Positions 1 to 9,146 are shown, counted from the first letter of the stretch. The stretch is DNA of 64,000 nucleotides from Luteolibacter pohnpeiensis (GCF_016595435.1 NZ_JAENIJ010000013.1:40568-104567); one strand, 5' to 3'. Notes: a model not told the origin generated them from the letters alone. Program-made: numbers and translations.

Positions 1-433
1 CGAGGTGGGTTTTTTCCGGTGGATCGATTTGGTTGAAGGTGTCGCGGAATTTTGCCCAAAGTTCGTCTGCGCTTACCACGACCGCGTCGCTCGAACCGGT
101 GGTGCGCTGGTCGTCCCAGATTTGCCACAGCACCAGCACCAGCAGCGTTTCGTCTTTGGTGAATTGCGAAAGCAGGTGGCAGGACTCCGGTCGTGGACGT
201 GCCTGGAGCAGGGAAAAATCGTCGTCGACAATCAATTCAAGCCCGAGCGGGGCAAGGTAGTCCTTGAGGTGATCCTGGTAGTGATCGCGTGCGGTTAGAA
301 AGAGGTCGCGACCGGATCCGGAGCTGCCGAGCAGGGTGCCACGGCCTAACAATTCCGCCAGAATTTCACGCAACGGATCGCGATCTTCTTCAGGAACATC
401 GGACCAGAATCGGGGCCAGTGAGGATCGGACAT
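1..433 (-). CDS. jetB: Wadjet JetB-like protein (DUF4194), partial at left edge
   Basis: The minus-strand frame opens at an ATG at 433 and stays open for 144 codons to the window edge, so only the N-terminal part is present. It begins MSDPHWPRFWSDVPEEDRDP, continues with an L-rich winged-helix-like stretch (LREILAELLGRGTLLG) and a segment LLSQFTKDETLLLVLVLWQIW. This matches the DUF4194 / MukE-like layout known for JetB, the kleisin-associated KITE subunit of the Wadjet (JetABCD) SMC-family plasmid-defence complex. It starts 14 bases after the stop of the JetA-like gene on the same strand, so the two form one operon; jetC (SMC-like ATPase) and jetD (nuclease) would be expected beyond the left edge. 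The family assignment is by sequence character and context and was not searched. Confidence 0.72.
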   Translation of the reverse strand, partial: MSDPHWPRFWSDVPEEDRDPLREILAELLGRGTLLGSSGSGRDLFLTARDHYQDHLKDYLAPLGLELIVDDDFSLLQARPRPESCHLLSQFTKDETLLVLVLWQIWDDQRTTGSSDAVVVSADELWAKFRDTFNQIDPPEKTHL

Positions 434-447
434 AATGGGTGAAAAGG

Positions 448-1923
448 TTAGATGCGGCGGATGTTGAAGCGCTCCACCAGCCAACCGGCTTGGGTGTCGG
501 TGGGAATGGTTTCCGGCTCCAATCCATCGGTGCGGCCCGGGCCATCGACGGCCCAGCGAATGCGCCGACCGTTGGCGATGACTGCATTGTCGTAAGCGGC
601 GATGGCCAGCAGATCGAGCATGTCATCGACCTCGTTTGCGACGAAATCCGTGGTGCTGATCGAGCTCGTTACATCCGGTAACAGACGGGTGACCAAACGC
701 GCGGCGCGTTGAGGTGTAAGGGCGAGCCGTTGACGTTCACGCAGCGCGGCGAGCGCTTCGTCGGTCGTCTCACCCACCGGTGATTCTCCGCCGAAGGTCA
801 AATCGGCAGGCACTTTGGCGCGGCGCGTGCGGGCCAGCGACTCAATGCCGAAAAAGCATTTCACTTCGGGAATCCGCAGTTGGAAATCCGGTTCCGCGTC
901 GCGCAAGGTTGCGAGCCGCTGGTGTTTGTAAGCCTCGTTGATCGCGTCGCAATAGCCCTTCACGATTTCCGGGCGGCGGCCGCGCAGCTCGGTTTGGTAG
1001 CGATAGCGTTGTTGCGAAAGTTGGTTGAACGATGCCATCCGCGCATCGATCGCGTCTGCAACCAGACGGATCGCGGCGATGCGGTGTTCCAAATCGCGCA
1101 GTGCTTTTTCAGCGCGATGCCAGGATTCCTCTTCGTCCCAATGGTAATGAGCAGCCAGACCTTCCGCCAGGCGCTCCTTCATCAACGGATCGGTGCGGCA
1201 ATCGGCGACACGCGAACGCAAAGCCTGCAGTCTCGGCAGCAAGCCGTTTCGGCGAAGCGCATCGTAGCAAACCATGTGCTGACCGGCACCGAATTCGGCG
1301 TAAAGCAGTCGCAAGGTTTCGGCGGGCGTGTCGCTTGAGCGTTGGCGGCGATCGAAAACGGAAATCAGTTTTTCCACGCCGTGGAGCTGCACGATCGCGG
1401 TTTCCAAGCGGGCGTTCACGTCGGTGATGAGCGCGCGGATGATGTCCGGTTCGTGAATCCGGGCGTCGAGAACGCCGGGGCGCTCAAGCGTTTCACAAAC
1501 GCCGCGAACGGTATCGGCAAAGGTTTTCAGCTCGGCGATCTCGTCCTCCGCAAGTTCGCGCAGCAGCCGCAACAGCGGACGCAGGCCAGGTGAAATGAGT
1601 GTCCATCGCTCGTGCAGGCCGAGCTGTTGGTCTTCCAGCCAGTTGGCCTCGCACAAGCGGTTGAAAATCTGCCCGGCTTTTTGGCGGCTGTCGCGCAACG
1701 CCGCGCCTTCGTCCATTTCCAGCACAATGTCCGGGTGCGACGAGAGCACTTCGCGGATCAGCGCGATCGATTCGGCGTGGGGAATGCGGCCGGCTTCGCC
1801 TGCAATTTCTTCCAGCCGTTCCGCGCAATCGACGTAAATCGCCGTCGACGGCCGGGTGAGCGGACGGAAAAAATCCCGCGACACGGCGGAGAGGAGTTTT
1901 TCACTGAGGACGGGCAGGAGCAT
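448..1923 (-). CDS. jetA: Wadjet JetA-like protein (DUF5716 type)
   Basis: A 491-residue soluble, mostly helical protein starting MLLPVLSEKLLSAVSRDFF. The N-terminal third looks like paired winged helices (RPSTAIYVDCAERLEEIAGE, IFNRLCEANWLEDQQLGLHE). The middle is long helices rich in Leu, Arg and Glu with the pattern LRLLYAEFGAGQHMVCYDAL. The C-terminal part again looks winged-helix. This fits the MukF/kleisin-like JetA of Wadjet systems, which with JetB and JetC forms an SMC motor that extrudes and lets JetD cut small circular DNA. It is the first gene of the operon and JetB follows after 14 bases. Size (usual ~470-500) and gene order support the call. Its complex partners JetC and JetD lie outside the window, so completeness of the system cannot be judged here. 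Confidence 0.75.
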   Translation of the reverse strand: MLLPVLSEKLLSAVSRDFFRPLTRPSTAIYVDCAERLEEIAGEAGRIPHAESIALIREVLSSHPDIVLEMDEGAALRDSRQKAGQIFNRLCEANWLEDQQLGLHERWTLISPGLRPLLRLLRELAEDEIAELKTFADTVRGVCETLERPGVLDARIHEPDIIRALITDVNARLETAIVQLHGVEKLISVFDRRQRSSDTPAETLRLLYAEFGAGQHMVCYDALRRNGLLPRLQALRSRVADCRTDPLMKERLAEGLAAHYHWDEEESWHRAEKALRDLEHRIAAIRLVADAIDARMASFNQLSQQRYRYQTELRGRRPEIVKGYCDAINEAYKHQRLATLRDAEPDFQLRIPEVKCFFGIESLARTRRAKVPADLTFGGESPVGETTDEALAALRERQRLALTPQRAARLVTRLLPDVTSSISTTDFVANEVDDMLDLLAIAAYDNAVIANGRRIRWAVDGPGRTDGLEPETIPTDTQAGWLVERFNIRRI

Positions 1924-2096
1924 CGGGCGGGCCGGGAGGATGCATGGGACCCCCCGGGTCCTCCAAGAGCGAAGTTGGGGATTTTATCGGTCTGGCGGTA
2001 TTTTGCCAAATCCTGACCACGAGCTGGGTTTGGGCGGGAAAAGCGGATTGACGGGGCGCAAGTAGGAAGGGAGCTTGGGGCGCTCCTCCAGTCATC

Positions 2097-4241
2097 ATGG
2101 GATTGAAACATTTTTCAGCGATTTTCCGGCCTTTTTGCATCCACTCCCGAGTTTCCTTGCTCACGCTGGCACTTGTTGGCATCGGCCACGCAGATCCCGG
2201 CGATTTGGATGAGGATTTCAATCCAGCGACAAATGGCCTGGTGCGTGCGGTCTCAATCCTTCCCGATCAAAGCATTGTCATCGGTGGCGACTTCACGGTG
2301 GTCGGAAATACCACGGTCCGCAGCCGGATGGCGAAATATTCCGCGGCTGGGGTATTGAGCTCCAGCTACACCCCGGTTGCCAATGGTGGTGTCTGGGCGC
2401 TCACCCCGCTCAGCGATGGCACCTTGTATGTTGGTGGACAATTCACCACGCTTGCTGGGGCGACAAGGATCCGCATTGGCCGACTTGCCAGCAGCGGCAG
2501 CATCGACACCAGCTTTGACGCAGGGAACAACGTGGCAACAGCCTCGGCGATCGGAGCGATTGAGCCACAGTTGTTTAGTGGAAATATCGTGGTGGGTGGG
2601 CCTGCCGGGGTTGAAAAATTGCAGCAAAACGGCGGCTCGGTTTCCACCGGTGTCTTTACTCCGGTCTTGTGCTCGGAAGCGAATCTCGGTGTCACCAACA
2701 TCTCTGTCTTATCGGATGGAAGATACCTCCTTGGCGGATTATTTACCGCGAGCGGTAGCTCCACGGATGGGGTTGATAGCAACTTTTCGGATCGGATCCT
2801 GGAAAACGGCAAAGCGGATTCCGTTTACGCCACCAACATTTACGGCGGTGTCACCGCGCAAACGCTCCAAGCTGACGGGCGGATTCTGATCGGTGGCGAT
2901 TTTGTCCAGGTGGATGGAAAGACGAAACCCTATTTGGCGCGTTTGACTTACACTGGGAGCCTCGATTCCACATTCAATCCCGTGGTGGATGGGCCGGTGC
3001 GAGCCATTGCCGTTCAAGCAGACGGGAAAATCCTGATTGGTGGGGATTTTAATAAAGTGAACAATGTGGTTTGGCCGAAATTGGCGAGATTGTATGCGAA
3101 TGGTGATCTCGATACGACCTTCGATGCCAATTTTGCTGTCAGCACGAACTCGGTTTACGGCATCAGCCTCCAAGCCGATGGGCAAGTCATCGTGACCGGC
3201 ATGTTTACGGTCATCAACGGGGTCCAGCGGCAATTCATTGCCCGACTTGAGAACGGTGATGCCACCGGCTGGTTTCGCGCCACCAGCCCGACCAGCATCC
3301 GCTGGATGCGTGGAGGAACCGCGCCGGAAGCCGAAACGGTAACCTTTGAATATAGCAAGTCGGGTGGCTGGACTTCTTTGGGCTATGCGACTCGTATCAC
3401 TGGCGGATGGGAAATCAGCGGGGTGACCCTGCCCGCGGAATGTCAATTGCGAGCTTTCGCCCGGACCAAGAGCGGAAATTATGATGGTTCCACCAGCCTC
3501 CACATGGTCACCCAGGCCTATCCAAGTCCGGTGGCGATGATCACGGATGCCAGCGGAACGGAGATCGCCGACGGGCAATCGAAAGATCTCGGATTCGTTG
3601 GATCGGACGCCGTCGGTTCGTTTGATCTGATTTTGAAAAACCCGGGAACGGGCCCGCTCGGAGGCATTTCAGCGTATTTTGTAGGAGAAAACGCGAGCCG
3701 GTTTTCTCTGATCTCCGGTTTGGATTCCACGACCCTTGAAGCCGGCGCCAGCACTCCTTTTGAGATTGGAGTTTCAGCCGCCAATGGCGAAGAGGTGACA
3801 GCGGATCTGGTGCTGGTCAGCAATGATCCAACGACCCCGACCTACACCATCACGCTAACCGTGGAGGGAACCGATCCGAAAACCGGGTGGCTCTGGAAGT
3901 ATTTCCAAGTCACAGAGGCAGAGGGTAGTGCGGCGGATGAAGCGGATCCGGATAGTGACGGGCAATCCAATGCGTTCGAGTATGCCGCTGGATTGGATCC
4001 GACCGACCCTGGCTCGCGTTTTCAGGTGACCGCAGAAGTTTCCGAAGGCATGCCGCTAATTCGATTCAGCCCATATCTGTCGGGACGGATCTATTCGGTG
4101 GAGACCAACACAACCCTGGAATCAACGGGCTGGAGCGCGGCAACTGGTCTGGTAACGACTACTGATGGCGCGGGAGTCTTCACCGGAGATGAACCGGTGA
4201 GTGGTAAAAGATTTTATCGCGTGGTGATCACACGCCCCTGA
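2097..4241 (+). CDS. Secreted delta-60 repeat surface protein
   Basis: A 714-residue exported protein. The N-terminus has a signal peptide with a hydrophobic run (SLLTLALVGIG) and probable cleavage after GHA near residue 32. Residues ~35-390 hold about six delta-60 repeats (pattern DGKILIGGDF...ARL...GSLDSTF), a family thought to form beta structures in surface proteins. Residues ~490-600 resemble a choice-of-anchor D / ASPM-like beta domain. The last ~115 residues carry the acidic DPDSDGQSNAFEYAAG segment followed by YSVETNTTLES...KRFYRVV, a C-terminal module frequent on secreted verrucomicrobial proteins. No catalytic motif is seen. It is divergent from jetA and has no operon partner. A 5-bp hairpin (GGAGC/GCTCC, 2070-2086) lies just upstream of the start. 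Confidence 0.82.
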   Translation: MGLKHFSAIFRPFCIHSRVSLLTLALVGIGHADPGDLDEDFNPATNGLVRAVSILPDQSIVIGGDFTVVGNTTVRSRMAKYSAAGVLSSSYTPVANGGVWALTPLSDGTLYVGGQFTTLAGATRIRIGRLASSGSIDTSFDAGNNVATASAIGAIEPQLFSGNIVVGGPAGVEKLQQNGGSVSTGVFTPVLCSEANLGVTNISVLSDGRYLLGGLFTASGSSTDGVDSNFSDRILENGKADSVYATNIYGGVTAQTLQADGRILIGGDFVQVDGKTKPYLARLTYTGSLDSTFNPVVDGPVRAIAVQADGKILIGGDFNKVNNVVWPKLARLYANGDLDTTFDANFAVSTNSVYGISLQADGQVIVTGMFTVINGVQRQFIARLENGDATGWFRATSPTSIRWMRGGTAPEAETVTFEYSKSGGWTSLGYATRITGGWEISGVTLPAECQLRAFARTKSGNYDGSTSLHMVTQAYPSPVAMITDASGTEIADGQSKDLGFVGSDAVGSFDLILKNPGTGPLGGISAYFVGENASRFSLISGLDSTTLEAGASTPFEIGVSAANGEEVTADLVLVSNDPTTPTYTITLTVEGTDPKTGWLWKYFQVTEAEGSAADEADPDSDGQSNAFEYAAGLDPTDPGSRFQVTAEVSEGMPLIRFSPYLSGRIYSVETNTTLESTGWSAATGLVTTTDGAGVFTGDEPVSGKRFYRVVITRP

Positions 4242-4257
4242 GGCTTGCCATAAAAAT

Positions 4258-4280
4258 GCCGCCGGGTGATGCCCGGCGGC
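4258..4280 (-). terminator. Rho-independent terminator of the peroxiredoxin gene
   Basis: A perfect 9-bp GC-rich stem (GCCGCCGGG / CCCGGCGGC) with a 5-base loop. Read on the minus strand it is followed by ATTTTTATGG, so it terminates the minus-strand peroxiredoxin transcript and separates it from the convergent delta-60 gene. Confidence 0.8.
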
Positions 4281-4311
4281 GAAAGCGGATAGGATTTGAA
4301 AAACGGGCGCT

Positions 4312-4803
4312 TCAGAGTGATGCCAGCGCTTTTTTCACAGCTTCAAAATCTGGCAGATCGCCAGGTGACTCGAGAACTTCGGCGTATTGGACGGTGCCTT
4401 CTTTATCGATCACAAACGCTGAACGTTTGGAAACGCCACCCATGATCAGATTTTTGGCAGGCAGGAATTGCTCGTAAGCGATGCCGTATGCCTCGGCAAC
4501 TTCGTGCTCGTAATCGCTGAGCAGGGGAATCGTGATGTTTTCTTTTTGAGCCCAGATCTCCTGTGCGAACGGGCTGTCGCCAGAGATGCCGAATACCTTG
4601 GCGTCGAGTTTTTCGTAATCGCTGATGCCGTTTGAAAGGTCGCACATCTCAGTGGTGCAGACGCTGGTGAAGGCCATCGGGAAGAAAACGAGGACGATGT
4701 TGGCCTTTCCGAAATGATCGGACAGTTTGACAACTTCCGGCCCGGAGGCTGTTTTTGAAACGAGTGTGAAATCCGGTGCTTTTTGTCCGACAGTGATAGG
4801 CAT
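4312..4803 (-). CDS. Peroxiredoxin, AhpE/BCP-like
   Basis: A 163-residue cytosolic thiol peroxidase of the AhpC/TSA family, reducing H2O2 or organic hydroperoxides. The motif P42-MAF-T46-SV-C49 is the peroxidatic active site (PxxxTxxC); a second Cys at 54 could act as a resolving or spare thiol. The domain runs from VGQKAPDFTL to the end (DLPDFEAVKKAL) and has the length of one-Cys or atypical two-Cys Prx (AhpE/BCP-like). It stands alone, ends in a strong terminator, and is divergent from avtA with 74 bases between starts. Reductant and substrate preference cannot be read from the sequence. Confidence 0.92.
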   Translation of the reverse strand: MPITVGQKAPDFTLVSKTASGPEVVKLSDHFGKANIVLVFFPMAFTSVCTTEMCDLSNGISDYEKLDAKVFGISGDSPFAQEIWAQKENITIPLLSDYEHEVAEAYGIAYEQFLPAKNLIMGGVSKRSAFVIDKEGTVQYAEVLESPGDLPDFEAVKKALASL

Positions 4804-4877
4804 GGTGGTTTCGGGGTTGTTATGGGTTCGATGCTGAGTATAGATGCCCGTCCCGACCGGTCAACCGGCGTCACGAA

Positions 4878-6161
4878 ATGGCTTACGAATTCTCTAAATT
4901 TGGGCGGCAGCTCGGCTGCGGCAGTGGTATCGAAGAACTGATGGATGATTTGGGGCACGCCCTAGCGAGTGGGGGAGCCAACGTGAAAATGCTAGGTGGC
5001 GGGCAGCCTGCGCGAATTCCCGAGATGAATGCGGTGTGGCGCCGTCGGCTTGAAGAACTGATGGAAGAATCCGGCGGTCTTGAGCGTACGCTGACCTCAT
5101 ACGATCCGCCACGCGGGAATCCGCGATTTCTGGAAGCGATCGCCGGCATTTTCCGGGATCAATTCGGCTGGAATATCACGGCCGATAATGTGGCGGTAAC
5201 GGCTGGTGGCCAAACGGCTTTCTATTTCTTGTTCAATCTGTTGGCAGGTCAAATGCCGGATGGATCGAGCAAAAAAATCCTGCTGCCGCTGGTCCCGGAA
5301 TACATCGGGTATGCAAACCAAGGCATGTCCGGAGATTTGTTCCGTGCCTGCACGCCGACGATCGAGAAAACCGGTCCCCACGAGTTCAAATATCGGGTGG
5401 ATTTCGACAACTTGAAGGTCGATTCCGATGTCGCGGCGATCTGCGCATCCCGCCCGACCAATCCGACCGGCAATGTGATGACGGATCAGGAAGTGGCACG
5501 ACTTTCTGAGCTGGCGAAGGCCAACAATATCCCGCTGATCATCGACAATGCCTACGGTGCTCCCTTCCCAAGTATCATCTTCACCGATGCAACTCCATTT
5601 TGGGATGAGCATGTGATCCTGACTTTCAGTCTATCCAAAATCGGTCTTCCGGGTTCCCGCACAGGCATCGTGATTGGGCCACCCGAGGTGATCCGCGCGT
5701 TGGGTTCAATGAGTGCGATTGCCGGGCTTTCCAATCCGAGTACCGGACAGCAAATCGTGCTGCCACTCATCGAATCCGGTGAAATCCTCAAGCTTTCGCA
5801 AGAAGTGGTCCGGCCGTTTTACGAAGAGAAGTGCAAGCTTGCACGCCGTGCGGCGGAAGAGGCATTCGGCGACGAGGTTGAATGGTTCATGCATCGCAGC
5901 GAGGGAGCATTATTCCTCTGGTTGTGGTTCCCGGATCTTCCGATCACTTCGCGCGAGCTGTATGAACGCCTGAAAAAACGCGAGGTTCTGGTGATTCCAG
6001 GCGCACCGTTTTTCTTTGGCCACAGCGATGACAGTTGGCGCCACCGCGACGAATGCATCCGCGTTTCCTATGCGATGGATGAGGAAATCGTCCGCGACGG
6101 ACTCCGCATCATCGCGGAAGAAGTCAAAAAGGCCTGGAAGGCAGTCGAAGTTTCCGTCTGA
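4878..6161 (+). CDS. avtA: Valine--pyruvate aminotransferase
   Basis: A 427-residue fold-type I PLP enzyme. The opening MAYEFSKFGRQLGCGSGIEE and length match AvtA, which transfers the amino group between alanine and 2-oxoisovalerate (valine and alanine metabolism). Visible PLP-binding features are RPTNPTGN (191-199), the Asp-Asn pair in IIDNAYGAP (~221-229), the Schiff-base lysine K254 in SLSKIGLPGSRTG, and the downstream Arg in the same motif. The start ATG has no strong Shine-Dalgarno, but the conserved N-terminus supports it. It is transcribed alone and divergently from the peroxiredoxin. Confidence 0.92.
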   Translation: MAYEFSKFGRQLGCGSGIEELMDDLGHALASGGANVKMLGGGQPARIPEMNAVWRRRLEELMEESGGLERTLTSYDPPRGNPRFLEAIAGIFRDQFGWNITADNVAVTAGGQTAFYFLFNLLAGQMPDGSSKKILLPLVPEYIGYANQGMSGDLFRACTPTIEKTGPHEFKYRVDFDNLKVDSDVAAICASRPTNPTGNVMTDQEVARLSELAKANNIPLIIDNAYGAPFPSIIFTDATPFWDEHVILTFSLSKIGLPGSRTGIVIGPPEVIRALGSMSAIAGLSNPSTGQQIVLPLIESGEILKLSQEVVRPFYEEKCKLARRAAEEAFGDEVEWFMHRSEGALFLWLWFPDLPITSRELYERLKKREVLVIPGAPFFFGHSDDSWRHRDECIRVSYAMDEEIVRDGLRIIAEEVKKAWKAVEVSV

Positions 6162-6190
6162 TCATCAATCGGGTGGGGAGGCTGAATCGA

Positions 6191-6625
6191 TCAGCCTTCC
6201 ATCCATAAATTGAGAATCTCGACCGCTGCTGCTTGGTCGATGATCGCCTTTTGATGGCGTGCCTTGCGGCCGGCCTGGCGCAATTTTTCGGCAGCAGTCG
6301 AAGTGGTCAGGGTTTCGTCGACAAACACCAGTGGCAAAGTCGGAAGCCGGAGCTGGAGTTCCCGAGCAAACTCCCGGACCTTGGTGGCGGAGTCACCTTC
6401 ACTGCCGTCCATGCGCAGGGGCAGGCCCACGACCAGGGTTTTGATCCGGCGCAGCTCGGCGATCCGCTGGATGCGCTCCAGTGGATCGGTCTTGGCCCGG
6501 TCGATGGTCTCGACCGGATGGGCTAAAATCCCGAAGTCATCGGTCGCGGCAACGCCGATCCGCGCCTCGCCATGATCGATGCCGAGGGCGGGATGGGGGC
6601 CGGAAGATGAATCGTGGTCGATCAA
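6191..6625 (-). CDS. ruvX: Putative pre-16S rRNA nuclease / Holliday junction resolvase YqgF
   Basis: A 144-residue RNase H-fold protein. The first strand ALGIDHGEARIGVAATDDFG carries the catalytic Asp. VVGLPLRMDGSEG is the second signature, and FVDETLTTSTAAEKL followed by KAIIDQAAAVEIL holds the remaining acidic residues. The start appears to be TTG at 6625: no in-frame ATG precedes the essential DHGEARIG motif, and a GGAAG stretch sits about 9 bases upstream. The TTG overlaps the manC stop (TTGA), indicating translational coupling. Known role of the family: 5' processing of pre-16S rRNA; Holliday-junction resolution is older and less certain. Confidence 0.9.
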   Translation of the reverse strand: MIDHDSSSGPHPALGIDHGEARIGVAATDDFGILAHPVETIDRAKTDPLERIQRIAELRRIKTLVVGLPLRMDGSEGDSATKVREFARELQLRLPTLPLVFVDETLTTSTAAEKLRQAGRKARHQKAIIDQAAAVEILNLWMEG

Positions 6626-7704
6626 AGGAGTTCTTCCGGCAGTATGTCGGACAGTTTTTTGATCGCATCTGCTTGGTGACGATTTGCGATCAGCAAAGCG
6701 TCATCGGTTTGGACGATAATCAGGTCGTCGACACCGAGTAGGGCAACACGGGTGCCTTTGCGGGCGTTGAAGACGATGTTGTTTTCCGAATCCAGCTCGG
6801 AAACCGGTTCGTTCACGCGGTTCTCGCTGCCGGATTTTTCGAGGTATTTGGCAACGGAAATCCAGGAACCGACGTCGTCCCAATCGAAGGTCGCTTCGAT
6901 GTTGAGTACGCGATCAGCGCACTCCATCAGCGCGTAGTCGATGGAAATGGGTGTCAATTTCGGAAATTGAGCTGACACAGTCGCATTCAAGTCGCTCGCG
7001 CGGCGGAGTTCGGAAATGAACCCGGACAATTCAGGCGCATGCTTGGTGAGCTGCTTGATCACGGTCGGCAACGACCAGACGAACATGCCGGCATTCCAGG
7101 AGAAACCACCCGCGGCGAGGAATTGCTCGGCCAGTTCCGGATTGGGTTTTTCGCGGAAACGCTTCACCTCAAACGGTGGGTGTTCGAGATCCAGGCCCGG
7201 AATTGAGGCGCGGTCACCGCGTTCGATGTAACCGTAGGATGGGCATGCCCAAGTTGGGCGAAGCCCGATGGTGACGAGACCGTCGGATGATTCAGCGACG
7301 GACAACGCGTCACTCATGACGGATTGATAAGCGGCGACGTCCTGGATCAGTTGGTCTGCAGGCAGAACCATCATGACCGCATCCGGATTGCGGGCAGCGA
7401 CGAGGCCGATGCCGAGTGCTACCGCCGGTGCCGTGTCGCGCTTGGCGGGTTCAGCAAAAATATTTTCAGCGGGAAGCATCGGTGCGACTTCACGCACAGC
7501 GGCTTCTTGCAGGGAATTGGTAAGAATGAGAATGTTTTCGAGCGGAACCAGACCTTTCAGGCGGTCGATGGTTTGGTTCAACAAGGTGCCGTCGCCAAAA
7601 AGATTGAGCAATTGTTTCGGTTTGGAATTGCGGCTAAGAGGCCAGAAGCGGGTGCCGGAGCCGCCGGCGAGAATGAGTGCGTAGGTATTTTCCGGAAGAG
7701 GCAT
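6622..7704 (-). CDS. manC: Mannose-1-phosphate guanylyltransferase
   Basis: A 360-residue nucleotidyltransferase. The N-terminal pyrophosphorylase signature LILAGGSGTRFWPLSR followed by KPKQLL is intact, as are VLPADQLIQD and the later FSWNAGMFVW and FDWDDVGSW motifs typical of GDP-mannose pyrophosphorylases. It makes GDP-mannose from mannose-1-phosphate and GTP for glycans. It is the short ManC form without a fused C-terminal phosphomannose isomerase cupin. It is the first gene of a two-gene operon with ruvX and is divergent from the small membrane protein at 7813. Confidence 0.93.
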   Translation of the reverse strand: MPLPENTYALILAGGSGTRFWPLSRNSKPKQLLNLFGDGTLLNQTIDRLKGLVPLENILILTNSLQEAAVREVAPMLPAENIFAEPAKRDTAPAVALGIGLVAARNPDAVMMVLPADQLIQDVAAYQSVMSDALSVAESSDGLVTIGLRPTWACPSYGYIERGDRASIPGLDLEHPPFEVKRFREKPNPELAEQFLAAGGFSWNAGMFVWSLPTVIKQLTKHAPELSGFISELRRASDLNATVSAQFPKLTPISIDYALMECADRVLNIEATFDWDDVGSWISVAKYLEKSGSENRVNEPVSELDSENNIVFNARKGTRVALLGVDDLIIVQTDDALLIANRHQADAIKKLSDILPEELL

Positions 7705-7812
7705 TTCGACTCGAACGATACTGAAAAGGCTCAGTTCGAAAAGAGAGAATGCGGCTGCTCATTTTCTTTTTCCGGAGTTGTCGCCGGATTCCGGAGCGTT
7801 TAAGGTTTTGTC

Positions 7813-8136
7813 ATGGCAGATGATTACTCGGATACCACTCCGGAATGGATTGAGACCAGTGCCCTGGCGGCTCCCGCGTTGATTGGTGCGGCTGCCGGGT
7901 TGTTGTTAGGTGATTTGATGAACCGCGGTGCGCGCCGCGGAATCGGCATCGGTTTGGGAGCGGTGGGTGTGGCGGCAGTGATGCCATTTCTGGTGGGCGG
8001 CGTGGCCGGATTGGTCACCGGGCCTCGCAGCAAATTCGGCGTCCGCCGGAAAATCCAACGCATCCGCGATGCCGGCATCGGCACTCCGCGGTCAGACGAT
8101 GTCGACCAAGAACTTCGCGAGCAAGGCTTGGTCTGA
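7813..8136 (+). CDS. Small membrane protein, unknown function, TPEW N-terminus
   Basis: A 107-residue protein of no family I recognise. It has a short acidic head with the motif TTPEWIE (residues 8-14), two Gly/Ala-rich hydrophobic segments (ALIGAAAGLLLGDLM ~22-36 and GLGAVGVAAVMPFLVGGVAGLV ~46-67) separated by a GARRG turn, and a basic tail (FGVRRKIQRIRD) ending acidic. The two glycine-zipper-like segments suggest a small inner-membrane protein. A second small protein nearby (9227-9640) has a similar TPEW element. Confidence 0.7.
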   Translation: MADDYSDTTPEWIETSALAAPALIGAAAGLLLGDLMNRGARRGIGIGLGAVGVAAVMPFLVGGVAGLVTGPRSKFGVRRKIQRIRDAGIGTPRSDDVDQELREQGLV

Positions 8137-8160
8137 TTCTTGATTCGTTCTACGTGAACC

Positions 8161-8182
8161 GCCTGAGCCGAAAGGCTCAGGC
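8161..8182. terminator. GNRA-capped hairpin between convergent genes
   Basis: A perfect 9-bp stem GCCTGAGCC / GGCTCAGGC closed by a GAAA tetraloop, between the ends of the 7813 (+) and 8190 (-) genes. There is no T-run on either side, so factor-independent termination is possible but not certain. Confidence 0.5.
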
Positions 8183-8189
8183 GCGATAT

Positions 8190-9146
8190 TCATGATCCGA
8201 GCGGGAACACGATCCGTGAGCTGACCGCGTAGTGATCCGAGGCAAACGGAGGTTCTTCAAACTGGATTCCTGACTTCAATACCTTGGCGTTCCGCGTTAC
8301 CAAAATATGATCGAGTTTGAAGTCGCCGCGCCGAACCGATTCCCATTGGTGGAAGGTTCTTCGATTTGGATCATTCGGATGAAGGGCGTTGAAGGTGTCT
8401 AGCAAGCCATTCGGCCATTTTTGCTTTTTCCCATCGATTGTCGCCCGTTCGCCACGAAGAAAGGCAACAGCGGGGTTGTTTTCGATGGCATTGAAATCGC
8501 CAACCAGAATGACGGGGTCTTGCGGGAACTTGCGCTGATCGATCCGGCTGGCAATCAGCATCGCTGCGTGTTCGCGAGAATTTTGGTTCCGATGATCCCA
8601 GTGGGAGTCGAAAAAGTAAAAACCGCGTCCGGTTGCGCGATCCGTGAGGTGAACCCATGTGGCGGTGCGGGGAAGCGTGTTTCCCCAGGTCATGGAGCCT
8701 GGGATTTCGGGAGTGGACGAAAGCCAGAACGTTCCGCAGTCGGATTGATCCAATTCGAATCGCGATCTTAGAAAGAAAATGCCGGAGTATTCGCCGCCTC
8801 TTTTTCCATCTTCCCGCCCAACCCCAAAGAACTCATAGTCCGGGAGAGAGGCCCAGAGGTCCGCAGCAGGTCCATGGAGTGCTTCCTGAACGCCAAAAAC
8901 GTCCGGGGCGATATCATGGATGATGTGAACGACCTTGGCGATGCGGTGCGGCCAGTTATTACGGGGATCATCCTCCTGGTGGGCGTATCGAATATTGAAG
9001 CTGGCGACCTGGAGCTCCAGCAATCCGTCTTCACGCACCGCAACGGTCTTGGGTGGCCCGAGATCCTGGGTTTTCCGGCAGGAAAGGGTCAGGGCCAGGA
9101 AGGCTGCCAATAGCAATTTAGATCCGGTTCCGTTCTTCAGGAGCAT
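8190..9146 (-). CDS. Endonuclease/exonuclease/phosphatase-family lipoprotein
   Basis: An EEP-superfamily metal-dependent phosphodiesterase/nuclease domain. The active-site elements are ASFNIRYAH (Asn), GVQEALHG (Glu), HWDHR, VGDFNAIEN (Asp-Asn) and FASDHYAV (Asp-His). The chosen ATG at 9146 gives MLLKNGTG, a hydrophobic stretch and LSCRK, a plausible lipoprotein signal peptide; a longer frame beginning at 9206 would bury this signal and is less likely. The substrate is unknown; such exported EEP proteins may act on nucleic acids, phosphoinositide-like or sugar phosphates. A second, more distant EEP protein lies at 17345-18226. Confidence 0.82.
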   Translation of the reverse strand: MLLKNGTGSKLLLAAFLALTLSCRKTQDLGPPKTVAVREDGLLELQVASFNIRYAHQEDDPRNNWPHRIAKVVHIIHDIAPDVFGVQEALHGPAADLWASLPDYEFFGVGREDGKRGGEYSGIFFLRSRFELDQSDCGTFWLSSTPEIPGSMTWGNTLPRTATWVHLTDRATGRGFYFFDSHWDHRNQNSREHAAMLIASRIDQRKFPQDPVILVGDFNAIENNPAVAFLRGERATIDGKKQKWPNGLLDTFNALHPNDPNRRTFHQWESVRRGDFKLDHILVTRNAKVLKSGIQFEEPPFASDHYAVSSRIVFPLGS

